Shown: positions 1 to 6,847 of the stretch, piece after piece
Layout of the letters: each line of letters begins with the position of its first letter
Position numbering within the stretch: the first letter of the stretch is position 1
Assembly (NCBI GenBank): GCA_013297545.1
Contig: JAAFHH010000128.1
Span: forward strand, 1 to 7,753
Length of the DNA: 7,753 nt
Direction: 5' to 3'
From: Alphaproteobacteria bacterium
GTDB taxonomy: Bacteria > Pseudomonadota > Alphaproteobacteria > Elsterales > Elsteraceae
Translations under genes and position numbers: made by a program
Notes under the pieces: generated by a model
Seen by the model: the letters and a program-made list of their open reading frames with translations, nothing else
The model's database searches: none
What the model was told of the DNA's origin: nothing

Positions 1-17
1 GTGCCAAGATCGTGGAC

Positions 18-23
18 GGGAGG
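18..23 (+). promoter_or_regulatory. Shine-Dalgarno site for the first dehydratase gene
   Basis: GGGAGG stands 5 nt before the GTG at 29. The ATG at 24-26 lies in another frame and leads to a stop at 78-80, so this site decides the GTG start. Confidence 0.6.
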
Positions 24-28
24 ATGAC

Positions 29-1240
29 GTGGCGAAACGCAGTCAGAAGGCGACGGCCCGCGAGGCCGGCTCCGGGCTAAAAATCCACCGCATCGACGCG
101 TACCCCGTCTGGCTTGGCCACCGCAACCAGCTGCTGGTCAAGGTTACGGCGGATGATGGCACGTTCGGATGGGGTGAATCCGGCCTCTCCGGCCGTGAGC
201 TCGCGGTCGTCGGGGCGATTGAGCACTACCGCGAACTGCTGGTCGGCGCAGACCCATTCCGGATCGCCGATATCTGGCAGAAGCTCTATCGCAGCCAGTA
301 CTTCGAGGGTGGCCGCGTGCTGACGGCGGCGATCTCGGCGATCGACATTGCGCTCTATGACCTCAAGGGCAAGGCGCTTGGTCTGCCGGTCTACGACCTC
401 ATCGGCGGGCGCGTGCGCGACCGGGTGCCGAGCCTCGCCTCGACCAATGCGACCTCAGCCGCGCAAACGCTGGAGCAGGCGCAAGCCTTCGTGGCCGACG
501 GCTTTGATGTCGTGCGCCTGAGCATGCTGCACGCCCATGCCCCCGGCGAGGCGGAGACCCTTTACGAGCCACGGCGATCACTGACGGCGACGGCGGCATC
601 CATGGTCGCAGCGCGCGCAGCCCTCGGACCCGGCGTGACGCTTGGGGTCGATTTTCACCACCGCCTGTCGGTCGCCGAGACGATTTCGTTCTGCCAGCGG
701 ATGCCGCGCGGCACGCTTGATTTCCTCGAAGAACCGATCCGGGATGAGACGCCGGAGGCATACGAAGTGCTGCGGCGCGCAGTCGACGTGCCGTTCGCCA
801 TCGGCGAGGAGTTTTCATCGAAATGGCAGGCGTTGCCCTTCGTCGAGCGCGGCCTAACCCAGTACATGCGCCTCGATATCTGCAATATCGGTGGCTACAC
901 CGAAGCGCTGAAGGTCGCTGGCTGGTGCGAGGCGCACTATGTCGATCTGATGCCGCACAATCCGCTGGGTCCGATCTGCACGGCAGCGTCGATCCATCTG
1001 GGCGCCGTGGTGCCGAACTTCACCTGGCTCGAGTACAACCGCTCGCGCTTCCGCCCAGCACCGGAGGCGGAACGCGCGTTGTTCCCCAACGCGCCGAGCC
1101 TGTCGGGCACTGCTTTCGAGCTCTCTCGTGCCCCCGGGATTGGGATCGAAGTCGACGAAAAGCAGCTCGGCAAGGATAAGTTCCGGCATTGGAACCCGCC
1201 GATGTTTACGCGCAGCGACGGCTCACACACCAACTGGTGA
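29..1240 (+). CDS. Enolase-superfamily acid-sugar dehydratase, D-galactonate dehydratase type
   Basis: Predicted cytoplasmic, Mg-dependent dehydratase that converts a sugar acid to its 2-keto-3-deoxy product. The N-terminal capping domain (about residues 17-130) is followed by the TIM barrel. Metal ligands appear to be D208 (VDFHH), E234 (EEP) and E260 (GEE). Catalytic histidines are H210 and H310 (PHNPLGP), and E335 (WLEYN) completes the site. All six sit at a constant +25 offset from the residues I recall for E. coli DgoD (D183, H185, E209, E235, H285, E310), so function in this class is well supported. The exact substrate (galactonate or another acid) is not. R163 occupies the second-strand position where many relatives have Lys. 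The GTG start is chosen because GGGAGG lies 5 nt upstream. It adds about 16 polar, basic residues before the usual family start, and the frame stays open to the window edge. It is 403 aa against about 382 for DgoD, and is probably co-transcribed with the SDR gene 7 bp downstream. Confidence 0.9.
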   Translation: MAKRSQKATAREAGSGLKIHRIDAYPVWLGHRNQLLVKVTADDGTFGWGESGLSGRELAVVGAIEHYRELLVGADPFRIADIWQKLYRSQYFEGGRVLTAAISAIDIALYDLKGKALGLPVYDLIGGRVRDRVPSLASTNATSAAQTLEQAQAFVADGFDVVRLSMLHAHAPGEAETLYEPRRSLTATAASMVAARAALGPGVTLGVDFHHRLSVAETISFCQRMPRGTLDFLEEPIRDETPEAYEVLRRAVDVPFAIGEEFSSKWQALPFVERGLTQYMRLDICNIGGYTEALKVAGWCEAHYVDLMPHNPLGPICTAASIHLGAVVPNFTWLEYNRSRFRPAPEAERALFPNAPSLSGTAFELSRAPGIGIEVDEKQLGKDKFRHWNPPMFTRSDGSHTNW

Positions 1241-1247
1241 GGCAGTG

Positions 1248-2060
1248 ATGGCTCGAACTGTTCTGATCACCGGGGCATCCGGCAATATCGGCACCAAGCT
1301 GCGCCAGCATTTCGAAACACTTGGCTGGTCCCTGCGCCTGCTGGACAGCGCACCTGGCGACGGTGTCACGGTCTGCGACCTGTCGGTGTGGAGCGAGGCC
1401 TGGGTCGACCAGTTCACCGGCGTCGACAGTGTTATTCTGCTGGCAGGCGACCCCAGTCCCGATGCGACCTGGGCCTCCGTCGTGCGGCTCAATCTCGACC
1501 TCGTGCTGAATGTCTACGAGGCGGCAGCGCTCGCTCAGGTGCGCCGGGTGATCTTCGCCAGTTCCAACTGGACGATGGCCGGGCACCGGTTCGCGGGTGG
1601 TGACTTGCCGACCGATCGCGCGCCCCGCCCGGTCAATGCCTACGGCGCCTCAAAGCTGTTCGGCGAGCGGATCGGCAAGTCGTTTGCCGATCGCCGGGGC
1701 CTATCGTCGATCTCGTTCCGGATCGGCTGGTGCCAACGCGGCGACAACCTGCCGGGCCCGCACATGACCATGGCCGAGTGGGGCCAGGGCATGTGGCTGT
1801 CCGACCGCGATCTGACCCACGGGTTTGAGAAAGCGGTCACCGCGCCAGACAGCGTGCGGTTTGCGGTCCTAAACCTGATGTCGGCCAATCCCGGCATGCG
1901 CTGGGATATCGAGACCACCCGGCAGATCATCGGGTACGAGCCCCAAGACGGCGCAGCCCCGACACTGACCAAAGCGCACATCGACGGGGCCGAGGTGACG
2001 CAGCGCACTGCCGCGATGATCGAGGCCGCGAAGGACTGGATTCGCGACACGCGGTTCTGA
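1248..2060 (+). CDS. NAD(P)-dependent extended SDR, uronate dehydrogenase-like
   Basis: Predicted cytoplasmic oxidoreductase of 270 aa in the NAD-dependent epimerase/dehydratase family. The Rossmann motif GASGNIG is at residues 9-15. The catalytic triad is S106 (ASSN), Y132 and K136 (YGASK). The RIG-C segment at 158-162 and the WLS..D segment that follows resemble bacterial uronate dehydrogenase, which oxidises glucuronate or galacturonate to aldaro-lactones and is about 265 aa. The loop carrying the carboxylate-binding Arg of Agrobacterium Udh looks different and longer here, so uronate as substrate is not assured. The start is the ATG at 1248, because GAGG overlaps the stop of the previous gene with 5 nt spacing and the Rossmann strand begins at once. 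An in-frame ATG at 1128 lies inside the dehydratase gene and would add 40 unrelated residues. The 7-bp gap argues for translational coupling. Alternatives are a sugar lactone or other sugar dehydrogenase, or an epimerase. Confidence 0.85.
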   Translation: MARTVLITGASGNIGTKLRQHFETLGWSLRLLDSAPGDGVTVCDLSVWSEAWVDQFTGVDSVILLAGDPSPDATWASVVRLNLDLVLNVYEAAALAQVRRVIFASSNWTMAGHRFAGGDLPTDRAPRPVNAYGASKLFGERIGKSFADRRGLSSISFRIGWCQRGDNLPGPHMTMAEWGQGMWLSDRDLTHGFEKAVTAPDSVRFAVLNLMSANPGMRWDIETTRQIIGYEPQDGAAPTLTKAHIDGAEVTQRTAAMIEAAKDWIRDTRF

Positions 2061-2131
2061 TCGAATCATCCACCTGCGACAATTCATGACCGTTGACAGA
2101 GTGCGAGCGTATAGCCCACCGTTTTTCTAGG

Positions 2132-2145
2132 GGTTTGCGCCAACC
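2132..2145. promoter_or_regulatory. Imperfect 14-bp palindrome, possible operator
   Basis: GGTTTGCGCCAACC pairs with its own reverse complement at 12 of 14 positions and is centred on CpG, as LacI-family operators often are. A palindrome of this quality can occur by chance, so the operator call is weak. Confidence 0.25.
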
Positions 2146-2150
2146 GGGGG

Positions 2151-2180
2151 ATGCCCGCCATCGAGATCGATGCCGGGCAT
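2151..2180. repeat. 30-bp near-perfect inverted repeat, candidate operator or mRNA hairpin
   Basis: Two 14-bp arms (2151-2164 and 2167-2180) match as inverted repeats at 13 of 14 positions around a 2-nt centre. The outer blocks are ATGCCCG and CGGGCAT. It ends 13 bp before the chosen start of the next gene. No T-run follows, so it is unlikely to be a terminator. A dimeric regulator site is the simplest reading. As RNA, the 2-nt centre would have to open, leaving a somewhat shorter stem close to the start codon that could affect translation. Confidence 0.55.
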
Positions 2181-2193
2181 GGGGCACAGGCAG

Positions 2194-3387
2194 ATGAAGA
2201 TCACCGACGTCAAATGTGCTGTGATTGGCAAAAATCCGATCGTACGGATCGTGACGGATCAGGGCATCAGCGGCTTTGGTGAGGTTGAACAGTACAAACC
2301 CTATCTGAAGCCCTTCGTGCTGCAGTTCCGCGAGCCATTGCTCGGCGCGGACCCAACGGACGTTGAACGCGTGATGCTGCGCATTCGCCAGCGCGGGGCG
2401 TTCAAGCCCTATGGCGCGGCTGTCAGTGCGATCGAGATGGCGCTGTGGGATGTTGCCGGCAAGGCGGCCGGCGTGCCGGTCTACAAGCTGCTGGGCGGCA
2501 AGGTGCGCGACCGGGTGCGCGTCTACAACGGCGCGCTCAGGGTACCGATGAAAAGCCACATGCCGGAAGACTATGCGGCCGAGATGAAGCGCATGGCGGC
2601 ACTGCCAGAAGGCTTCACGATCGTCAAGCAGGGCATCTCGTTCCACAGCCCGATGAAACACCAACCGGGCTACTTCTATGGCGAAGTCTCGCCAAGTTCG
2701 CTGCACGGGTGGCTCGATCGCGGACCGATGACGGAACGCGGGATGAACTACACGCTCGAGTGCGTGGCGGCGATGAAAGAGGTGCTCGGCGACCGGATTG
2801 GTCTCGCACTCGACTGCGGCCCTGGCTGGATGCTGCCCGACGCGATCAAGTTCGCGCGCGCGGTTGAAAAGCACAATCTGATGTGGCTCGAAGACATGTT
2901 GACTGGCGACTACGTGCCGTTCGTCAACGCCGATGTCTACCGCGACCTCACGCAGTCGACCTCGACGCCGATCCACACCGGCGAGCAGATCTATCTGAGG
3001 CAGAACTTCAAGGACTTGATCGAGCGCAAGGCGGTGCGCGTCGTTGGCCCAGATCCGTGCGACGTCGGCGGCATCGCCGAGCTGAAGTGGATCGCCGAGT
3101 ACGCGGACTTGCATGGCATTCTGATGGCGCCGCACGGCACGGGCAATGGGGTGCTCGGTCTTGCCGCCCTCGTCCAAGTGTGCGCGGCCCTGCCGCACAA
3201 CTTCATCGCCTTCGAGTATCCAGCCGGCAATCCCGACTGGTGGTACGACATCGTCGACGGCCTGCCGAACCCGATCGTGAAGGACGGCTTGATCGACGTT
3301 TGGGACCGGCCCGGCATGGGCGTCGACATCGTACCCGACCGCGCACGCCGCTATCTGCTCGAGGAGGACAAAGACTTCTTCGACTGA
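2194..3387 (+). CDS. Enolase-superfamily protein (mandelate racemase/muconate lactonizing family), substrate unknown
   Basis: A 397-aa predicted cytoplasmic enzyme with the capping domain at about residues 1-115 and then the barrel. The capping-to-barrel junction (SAIEMALWD, then GGKVRDRV) closely resembles that of the dehydratase at 29-1240, so the two are distant paralogues. Metal ligands are probably D207 (LDCG), E233 (WLEDM) and E264 (GEQ). H314 (APHGTGNG) is in the usual catalytic His position, with E341 (FEYP) further on. The second-strand motif is K145-Q-G rather than K-x-K, and the His two residues after the first ligand is G209. About 62 residues separate K145 from D207, longer than in mandelate racemase, so an insertion loop is present. 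Dehydratase, epimerase or cycloisomerase chemistry are all possible. Start: the ATG at 2194 gives the typical MKITDVK opening. In-frame ATGs at 2170 and 2179 lie within the palindrome. It is followed after 65 bp by the transporter genes. Confidence 0.88.
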   Translation: MKITDVKCAVIGKNPIVRIVTDQGISGFGEVEQYKPYLKPFVLQFREPLLGADPTDVERVMLRIRQRGAFKPYGAAVSAIEMALWDVAGKAAGVPVYKLLGGKVRDRVRVYNGALRVPMKSHMPEDYAAEMKRMAALPEGFTIVKQGISFHSPMKHQPGYFYGEVSPSSLHGWLDRGPMTERGMNYTLECVAAMKEVLGDRIGLALDCGPGWMLPDAIKFARAVEKHNLMWLEDMLTGDYVPFVNADVYRDLTQSTSTPIHTGEQIYLRQNFKDLIERKAVRVVGPDPCDVGGIAELKWIAEYADLHGILMAPHGTGNGVLGLAALVQVCAALPHNFIAFEYPAGNPDWWYDIVDGLPNPIVKDGLIDVWDRPGMGVDIVPDRARRYLLEEDKDFFD

Positions 3388-3440
3388 CCGACGTGCCTTC
3401 GGACGACGATCAATAACAACCAGATCGCGTTCTAAATCAT

Positions 3441-3447
3441 GGGAGGA
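3441..3447 (+). promoter_or_regulatory. Strong Shine-Dalgarno site of the solute-binding protein gene
   Basis: GGGAGGA lies 5 nt before the ATG at 3453. It is the best ribosome-binding site in the window, as expected for an abundant periplasmic binding protein. The rest of the 3388-3452 gap shows no clear promoter or terminator. Confidence 0.7.
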
Positions 3448-3452
3448 AACAC

Positions 3453-4949
3453 ATGACCCGCTCGAACGACTTCACCTCGATCGACCGCCGGCAACTCCTC
3501 GCAAGCGGCACGGCAGCCGCAGCCATCGCGACGGGCTTTGCTGGCACTGCATCTGCGCAAGCGAGCCGAACCGGCGTCGATCTCTCGACTTGGACGCCGC
3601 AATACATCGCAAGCCTCGCCGGCACAGCCGAATACGACACCGCGGCTGAATGCTACCGGGTGGTGCCGCGGGACTATCGCGGCCGCGTGACCTACTGGTA
3701 CTCCGCGCCGACCCAAGCCTCGCCGCAGATCGAACACGACATGGACAAGGCCTTCTTCGAGGCCTTCGCCGCCGCCTATCCCAACATCACGGTGGTCAAG
3801 CAGGGCCTGAACTACAACGACATGCTGGATAAGCTGCGGACCACCACGATGGGCCGTGCGGCACCGATGGTGGCGCGTCTGCCGATCCTGTGGGGCGTCG
3901 AGTTCGCAGCAAAAGGGTACTTGCGTGAGTTCGGCCCGGCCGATGTCGGCTATGCGCCGGACGAGTTTTGGCCGGGTGCGCTCAAGTCCGTCATGTGGAA
4001 AGGCAAGTCCTATGGCGTGCCGACCAACAACGAGACGATGGCGCTGATCTGGAACGCCAGTATCTTCCGGGACGCCGGCCTCAATCCCGATGCACCGCCG
4101 GCGACCTGGGACGACCTGGTCCAGTATTCGAAGCAAATCAAGGAACGCACCGGCAAGAACGGCTACGGCATGGTCGCCCGCGTCAATGCCGGCAACACGC
4201 CGTTCCGCTTCATGCCGCAGCTCTGGGCCTACGGCGGCGGCGCGCTGGATGAAGCTGAAGCGAACCCGGACTACAAGCGCATCTTCATCAACAATGCCGG
4301 CTCGCGCGCAGCGCTGCAGGCGTCGGTCGACATGTATGTGCGCGACAAGTCGGTGCCGACCTCAGCGCTGACCAACACCCAGAACGAAAACCAAGACCCG
4401 TTCCTCGCCGGACAACTCGCGATGATGATCGCGCACCCGAGCGAGTATGCCTTCATGCTCGACCGCGCGCGCAAAGCAACCGGCCGGGATAAGGAGACGG
4501 CCGAAGCCGTTGTCGCCAGCATGCGCTATGGCTTCGTGCCGCAGGGACCGGCCCGCCGCGCGATCGTGTTCGGCGGCAGCAACGCCCATGTCTTCGCGCC
4601 GAACGTGGTCGAAGGTGGGCTCGACGTGAACGCCGCGAAAGCGCTGATCACCTTCATGACCGGCCCGGAATGGTCGACCAAGATGGCGTGGGTCAGCTCC
4701 AACCCCGGCAACATCCGCGGCTTCCGCACGAAGTGGATGAAGCAGCGCCTCGATGAGATCAAGTTCCTCGATGTCACGACCTCAATGCTGCCCTACGGCA
4801 TCCCGTTTCCGGTGCTGCCGCAGTCGGCCGAGATCATGAACATCATCGTGCCGAACATGATGCAGAACGCGCTGACGCAGAAAATGACGGTCCAACAAGC
4901 AACGGACGATGCAGCGCGCAAGATCAAGGACGTCCTCGGTGACCTCTAG
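3453..4949 (+). CDS. ABC transporter solute-binding protein, family 1, Tat-exported
   Basis: A 498-aa periplasmic receptor that binds the substrate and delivers it to the permeases encoded next. The N-terminus carries a twin-arginine signal: R12-R13 in IDRRQLL, then a hydrophobic Ala-rich stretch to about residue 31 and a likely cut after A35 (ASA/Q). No lipobox is present and the only cysteine is C67. About 40 residues separate the cut from the first strand (GRVTYWYSAP), a longer lead than in MalE-like proteins. The mature part shows family 1 features, including the GKSYGVPTN segment followed by the LIWN strand, the NPDAPPATWDDL stretch, and DPFLAGQLAMMI. Length is above the roughly 400-450 aa common for the family. 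The neighbouring enzymes suggest a sugar or sugar-acid ligand, but the sequence does not identify it. The start is fixed by the strong ribosome-binding site. Confidence 0.92.
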   Translation: MTRSNDFTSIDRRQLLASGTAAAAIATGFAGTASAQASRTGVDLSTWTPQYIASLAGTAEYDTAAECYRVVPRDYRGRVTYWYSAPTQASPQIEHDMDKAFFEAFAAAYPNITVVKQGLNYNDMLDKLRTTTMGRAAPMVARLPILWGVEFAAKGYLREFGPADVGYAPDEFWPGALKSVMWKGKSYGVPTNNETMALIWNASIFRDAGLNPDAPPATWDDLVQYSKQIKERTGKNGYGMVARVNAGNTPFRFMPQLWAYGGGALDEAEANPDYKRIFINNAGSRAALQASVDMYVRDKSVPTSALTNTQNENQDPFLAGQLAMMIAHPSEYAFMLDRARKATGRDKETAEAVVASMRYGFVPQGPARRAIVFGGSNAHVFAPNVVEGGLDVNAAKALITFMTGPEWSTKMAWVSSNPGNIRGFRTKWMKQRLDEIKFLDVTTSMLPYGIPFPVLPQSAEIMNIIVPNMMQNALTQKMTVQQATDDAARKIKDVLGDL

Positions 4950-4956
4950 TCTCATG

Positions 4957-4980
4957 GTGGGCCCGCTCGCGCGGGCCCAC
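4957..4980 (+). promoter_or_regulatory. GC-rich intercistronic hairpin after the solute-binding protein gene
   Basis: GTGGGCCCGC and GCGGGCCCAC form a perfect 10-bp stem around a 4-nt TCGC loop, 7 bp after the stop at 4949. No T-run follows, so it is not a standard intrinsic terminator. Hairpins here are known in binding-protein-dependent transport operons to stabilise the upstream mRNA or reduce read-through, which raises binding protein relative to permease. The hairpin ends 23 nt before the permease start and leaves its weak ribosome-binding site free. Confidence 0.75.
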
Positions 4981-5003
4981 ACGTTCCGCCGGCGAGCGAC
5001 AGC

Positions 5004-5945
5004 ATGACCGGGTCCGCCGTCAGTCCATCACCGGCCCGGCGGCTGGGCCTGTTTGCCCGCATCTACCGGCACCGGGCGGACTATCTCTACGTCCTGCCCG
5101 CAATCTTCGTGATGCTGATGGTCATCGCCTATCCGATCTACTACACGATCTATTTGTCGTTCTTCAACACGCCGCCAAACCTGGCACTCGAAGACAAGAT
5201 CTTTGTTGGCGTTGATAACTATTCACGCGTGCTGATGTCCGACTCATTCCATGAGGCGACGTGGAATACGCTGGTCTGGACGTTTTGGTCGACGTTCTTC
5301 GCCTTCGTACTGGGCTTCGGTGCGGCGATTGGGCTCAACCGCGTGTTTCCAGGACGCGGCTTGCTGCGCGGCGTGTTGCTGATCCCCTACGTGATCAGCG
5401 CGGTTGCGGCCTCTTATCTCTGGCGCTGGATCTTCCATTCGGATTTTGGCGTGATCGGCGCGATCACCGTTGCGACCGGCCTCACCGATCGGCCGATCAA
5501 CTTCCTCGACAACACCCAGTACGTGATGGCGTCGCTGATCGTGGTGAACGTGTGGAAGGAATTCCCGTTCGCGATGATCATGATGCTGGCCGGCCTGCAG
5601 ACCGTGCCTGACCAATTGCTGCGCGCCGCGCGTGTTGATGGTGCGGGGGCCTGGAGCCGGTTCTGGCACATCACCGTGCCGCACGTGCGCAGCGTGATGC
5701 TGGTCACCGTGCTGCTGCTGCTGGTGACCAACCTCAACAGCTTCACGATCCCCTATATCATGACCGGCGGCGGACCCGCCGGTGCCTCCGAAATCTGGAT
5801 CACGCACATCTACCAAATCGCGTTCGGGCGCATCCGGTTCGGCCTGGCGTCCGCCTATTCGGTGATTTTGTTCATCGTCATGATGGCGCTTGGCTACTTC
5901 TACGTCCGTGCCCTCACGCACGGCGACGACAAGGCACCACGATGA
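5004..5945 (+). CDS. ABC transporter permease, MalF/UgpA type
   Basis: A 313-aa inner-membrane subunit of the importer. Six membrane segments can be read at about residues 28-54, 88-112, 122-145, 174-198, 229-251 and 280-304. The cytoplasmic coupling loop that docks on the ATPase (EAA motif) is at about 205-226: RAARVDGAGAW, then ITVP. The TGGGPAG segment at 264-270 is characteristic of MalF-type subunits. A short basic N-terminus precedes the first segment, and the large periplasmic insertion of E. coli MalF is absent, as in most sugar importers of this family. The ATG at 5004 has only a weak GGCGAG site 7 nt upstream, in keeping with lower expression than the binding protein. The stop overlaps the start of the second permease in ATGA. 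Confidence 0.93.
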   Translation: MTGSAVSPSPARRLGLFARIYRHRADYLYVLPAIFVMLMVIAYPIYYTIYLSFFNTPPNLALEDKIFVGVDNYSRVLMSDSFHEATWNTLVWTFWSTFFAFVLGFGAAIGLNRVFPGRGLLRGVLLIPYVISAVAASYLWRWIFHSDFGVIGAITVATGLTDRPINFLDNTQYVMASLIVVNVWKEFPFAMIMMLAGLQTVPDQLLRAARVDGAGAWSRFWHITVPHVRSVMLVTVLLLLVTNLNSFTIPYIMTGGGPAGASEIWITHIYQIAFGRIRFGLASAYSVILFIVMMALGYFYVRALTHGDDKAPR

Positions 5946-6820
5946 GCGCCCCGCCCGCCGAGGCGCCCGCAGGACGGCGTCGCCGCGAGCCCTGGGTCAC
6001 TGTGGGCACGCTGCTGCTGCTGGTGCTGACCATGTTCACGGTGATGCCGCTTGCCTGGATGCTGGTCACCTCGATCAAGACGCAGTTCGCGGCAACCCAG
6101 TATCCGCCCGAATGGTTCCCGGCCCATCCCACTCTTGAGGAGTACTGGCGGCTGCTGTCGCCAGCCAGCGTCATCGGGCAGGAATTCTTGGGCTATCTCG
6201 CTAACAGCGTTTGGGTCTCGTTTGCGACCACGGCCCTTGGCGTGATCGTCGCGGTACCTGCCGCCTATGCCTTCTCGCGCTTCCGCTTCCCCGGCCGCAA
6301 CTTGCTGTTTTACTCCGTGCTCTTGCGCAACATGTTCCCGGCTGTCGTGTTCTTGATGCCGCTGTTCATCATGATGCGCTGGATGGGCTTGGTGAACACG
6401 CACGCTTCGCTGATCCTCACCTACCTCACCTTCGGCCTGCCGCTGTCGATCTGGTTGCTCAAGGGCTTTTACGACAATATCCCAGTGCAGCTGGAACAAG
6501 CCGCGCGCATCGACGGCGCGACGCGCTTTCAGGCCTTCCTCTTGATTGTGATGCCACTGTCGTCGCCGGGCATCATTGCAACCGCGATCTACTCGTTCAT
6601 CATGGCGTGGAATGAATACGTCTACGCGCTGACGTTCGTGAACGAAAAGTCCCGACTGACACTGTCTGTCGGGCTGCACCGGTTTTTCTCTGAATTCGCC
6701 ACCAACTGGCCTGGCCTCATGGCGGCGTCGTTCATCATGAGCGTGCCGGTCGTGATCTTGTTCCTGTTCTTGCAGAAGTACTTCGTCAAGGCATTGACGG
6801 AGGGTGCGGTGAAGTCTTGA
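5942..6820 (+). CDS. ABC transporter permease, MalG/UgpE type
   Basis: A 292-aa inner-membrane partner of the preceding permease. Six membrane segments are visible at about residues 19-42, 88-112, 119-148, 155-178, 210-232 and 259-281. The coupling loop is a classic EAA motif: E185-Q-A-A-R-I-D-G192, ending in VMP at 203-205. NSVWVSFATT and AYAFSRFRFPGR are typical MalG-class segments, as is the AWNEY sequence at 222-226. The start overlaps the previous stop by 4 bp (ATGA), implying translational coupling and equal amounts of both permeases. The N-terminal 17 residues are proline- and arginine-rich and probably cytoplasmic. The ATPase gene follows after 27 bp. Confidence 0.93.
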   Translation: MSAPPAEAPAGRRRREPWVTVGTLLLLVLTMFTVMPLAWMLVTSIKTQFAATQYPPEWFPAHPTLEEYWRLLSPASVIGQEFLGYLANSVWVSFATTALGVIVAVPAAYAFSRFRFPGRNLLFYSVLLRNMFPAVVFLMPLFIMMRWMGLVNTHASLILTYLTFGLPLSIWLLKGFYDNIPVQLEQAARIDGATRFQAFLLIVMPLSSPGIIATAIYSFIMAWNEYVYALTFVNEKSRLTLSVGLHRFFSEFATNWPGLMAASFIMSVPVVILFLFLQKYFVKALTEGAVKS

Positions 6821-6847
6821 CCGGCGGCGCCGGGGAATGGATCGAGG

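Larger units (their letters stand above)
2061..2193 (+). promoter_or_regulatory. Intergenic control region between the two gene groups
   Basis: This 133-bp gap is the longest in the window. It contains a consensus-like TTGACA at 2093-2098, but TATAGC at 2110-2115 is only 11 nt away, too close for a standard sigma-70 pair, and the bases at normal spacing are GC-rich. No terminator with a T-run follows the SDR gene; the short T-run at 2122-2126 lacks a clear stem before it. Two palindromes near the gene start (listed separately) support a regulatory role. That a promoter for genes 2194 to 7753 lies here is inference from position. Confidence 0.4.

Noticed and set aside
3..80. Possible C-terminus of an upstream gene (frame 3, stop at 78-80; or frame 1, stop at 25-27)
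   Set aside because: Too few residues are visible in either frame to recognise a product or to choose between frames.
1128..1247. In-frame upstream start for the SDR
   Set aside because: It would overlap the dehydratase gene by over 110 bp and add residues with no family match before the Rossmann strand.
2093..2115. TTGACA and TATAGC as a sigma-70 promoter
   Set aside because: The spacing is 11 nt, well short of 16-18, so the pair cannot be called a promoter; only the -35-like box is noted.
1927..3198. 423-codon open frame on the minus strand, opposite the SDR end and the second enolase-family gene
   Set aside because: Low-complexity His/Arg-rich antisense shadow that crosses the intergenic region and the palindromes; no domain recognised.
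3396..3410. Weak hairpin with a TTCG-like loop after the second enolase-family gene
   Set aside because: The stem needs a bulge and no T-run follows; it is indistinguishable from chance.
5244..5921. 225-codon open frame on the minus strand within the first permease
   Set aside because: Composition is dominated by His, Asp and Arg; it is the antisense of a membrane protein gene.
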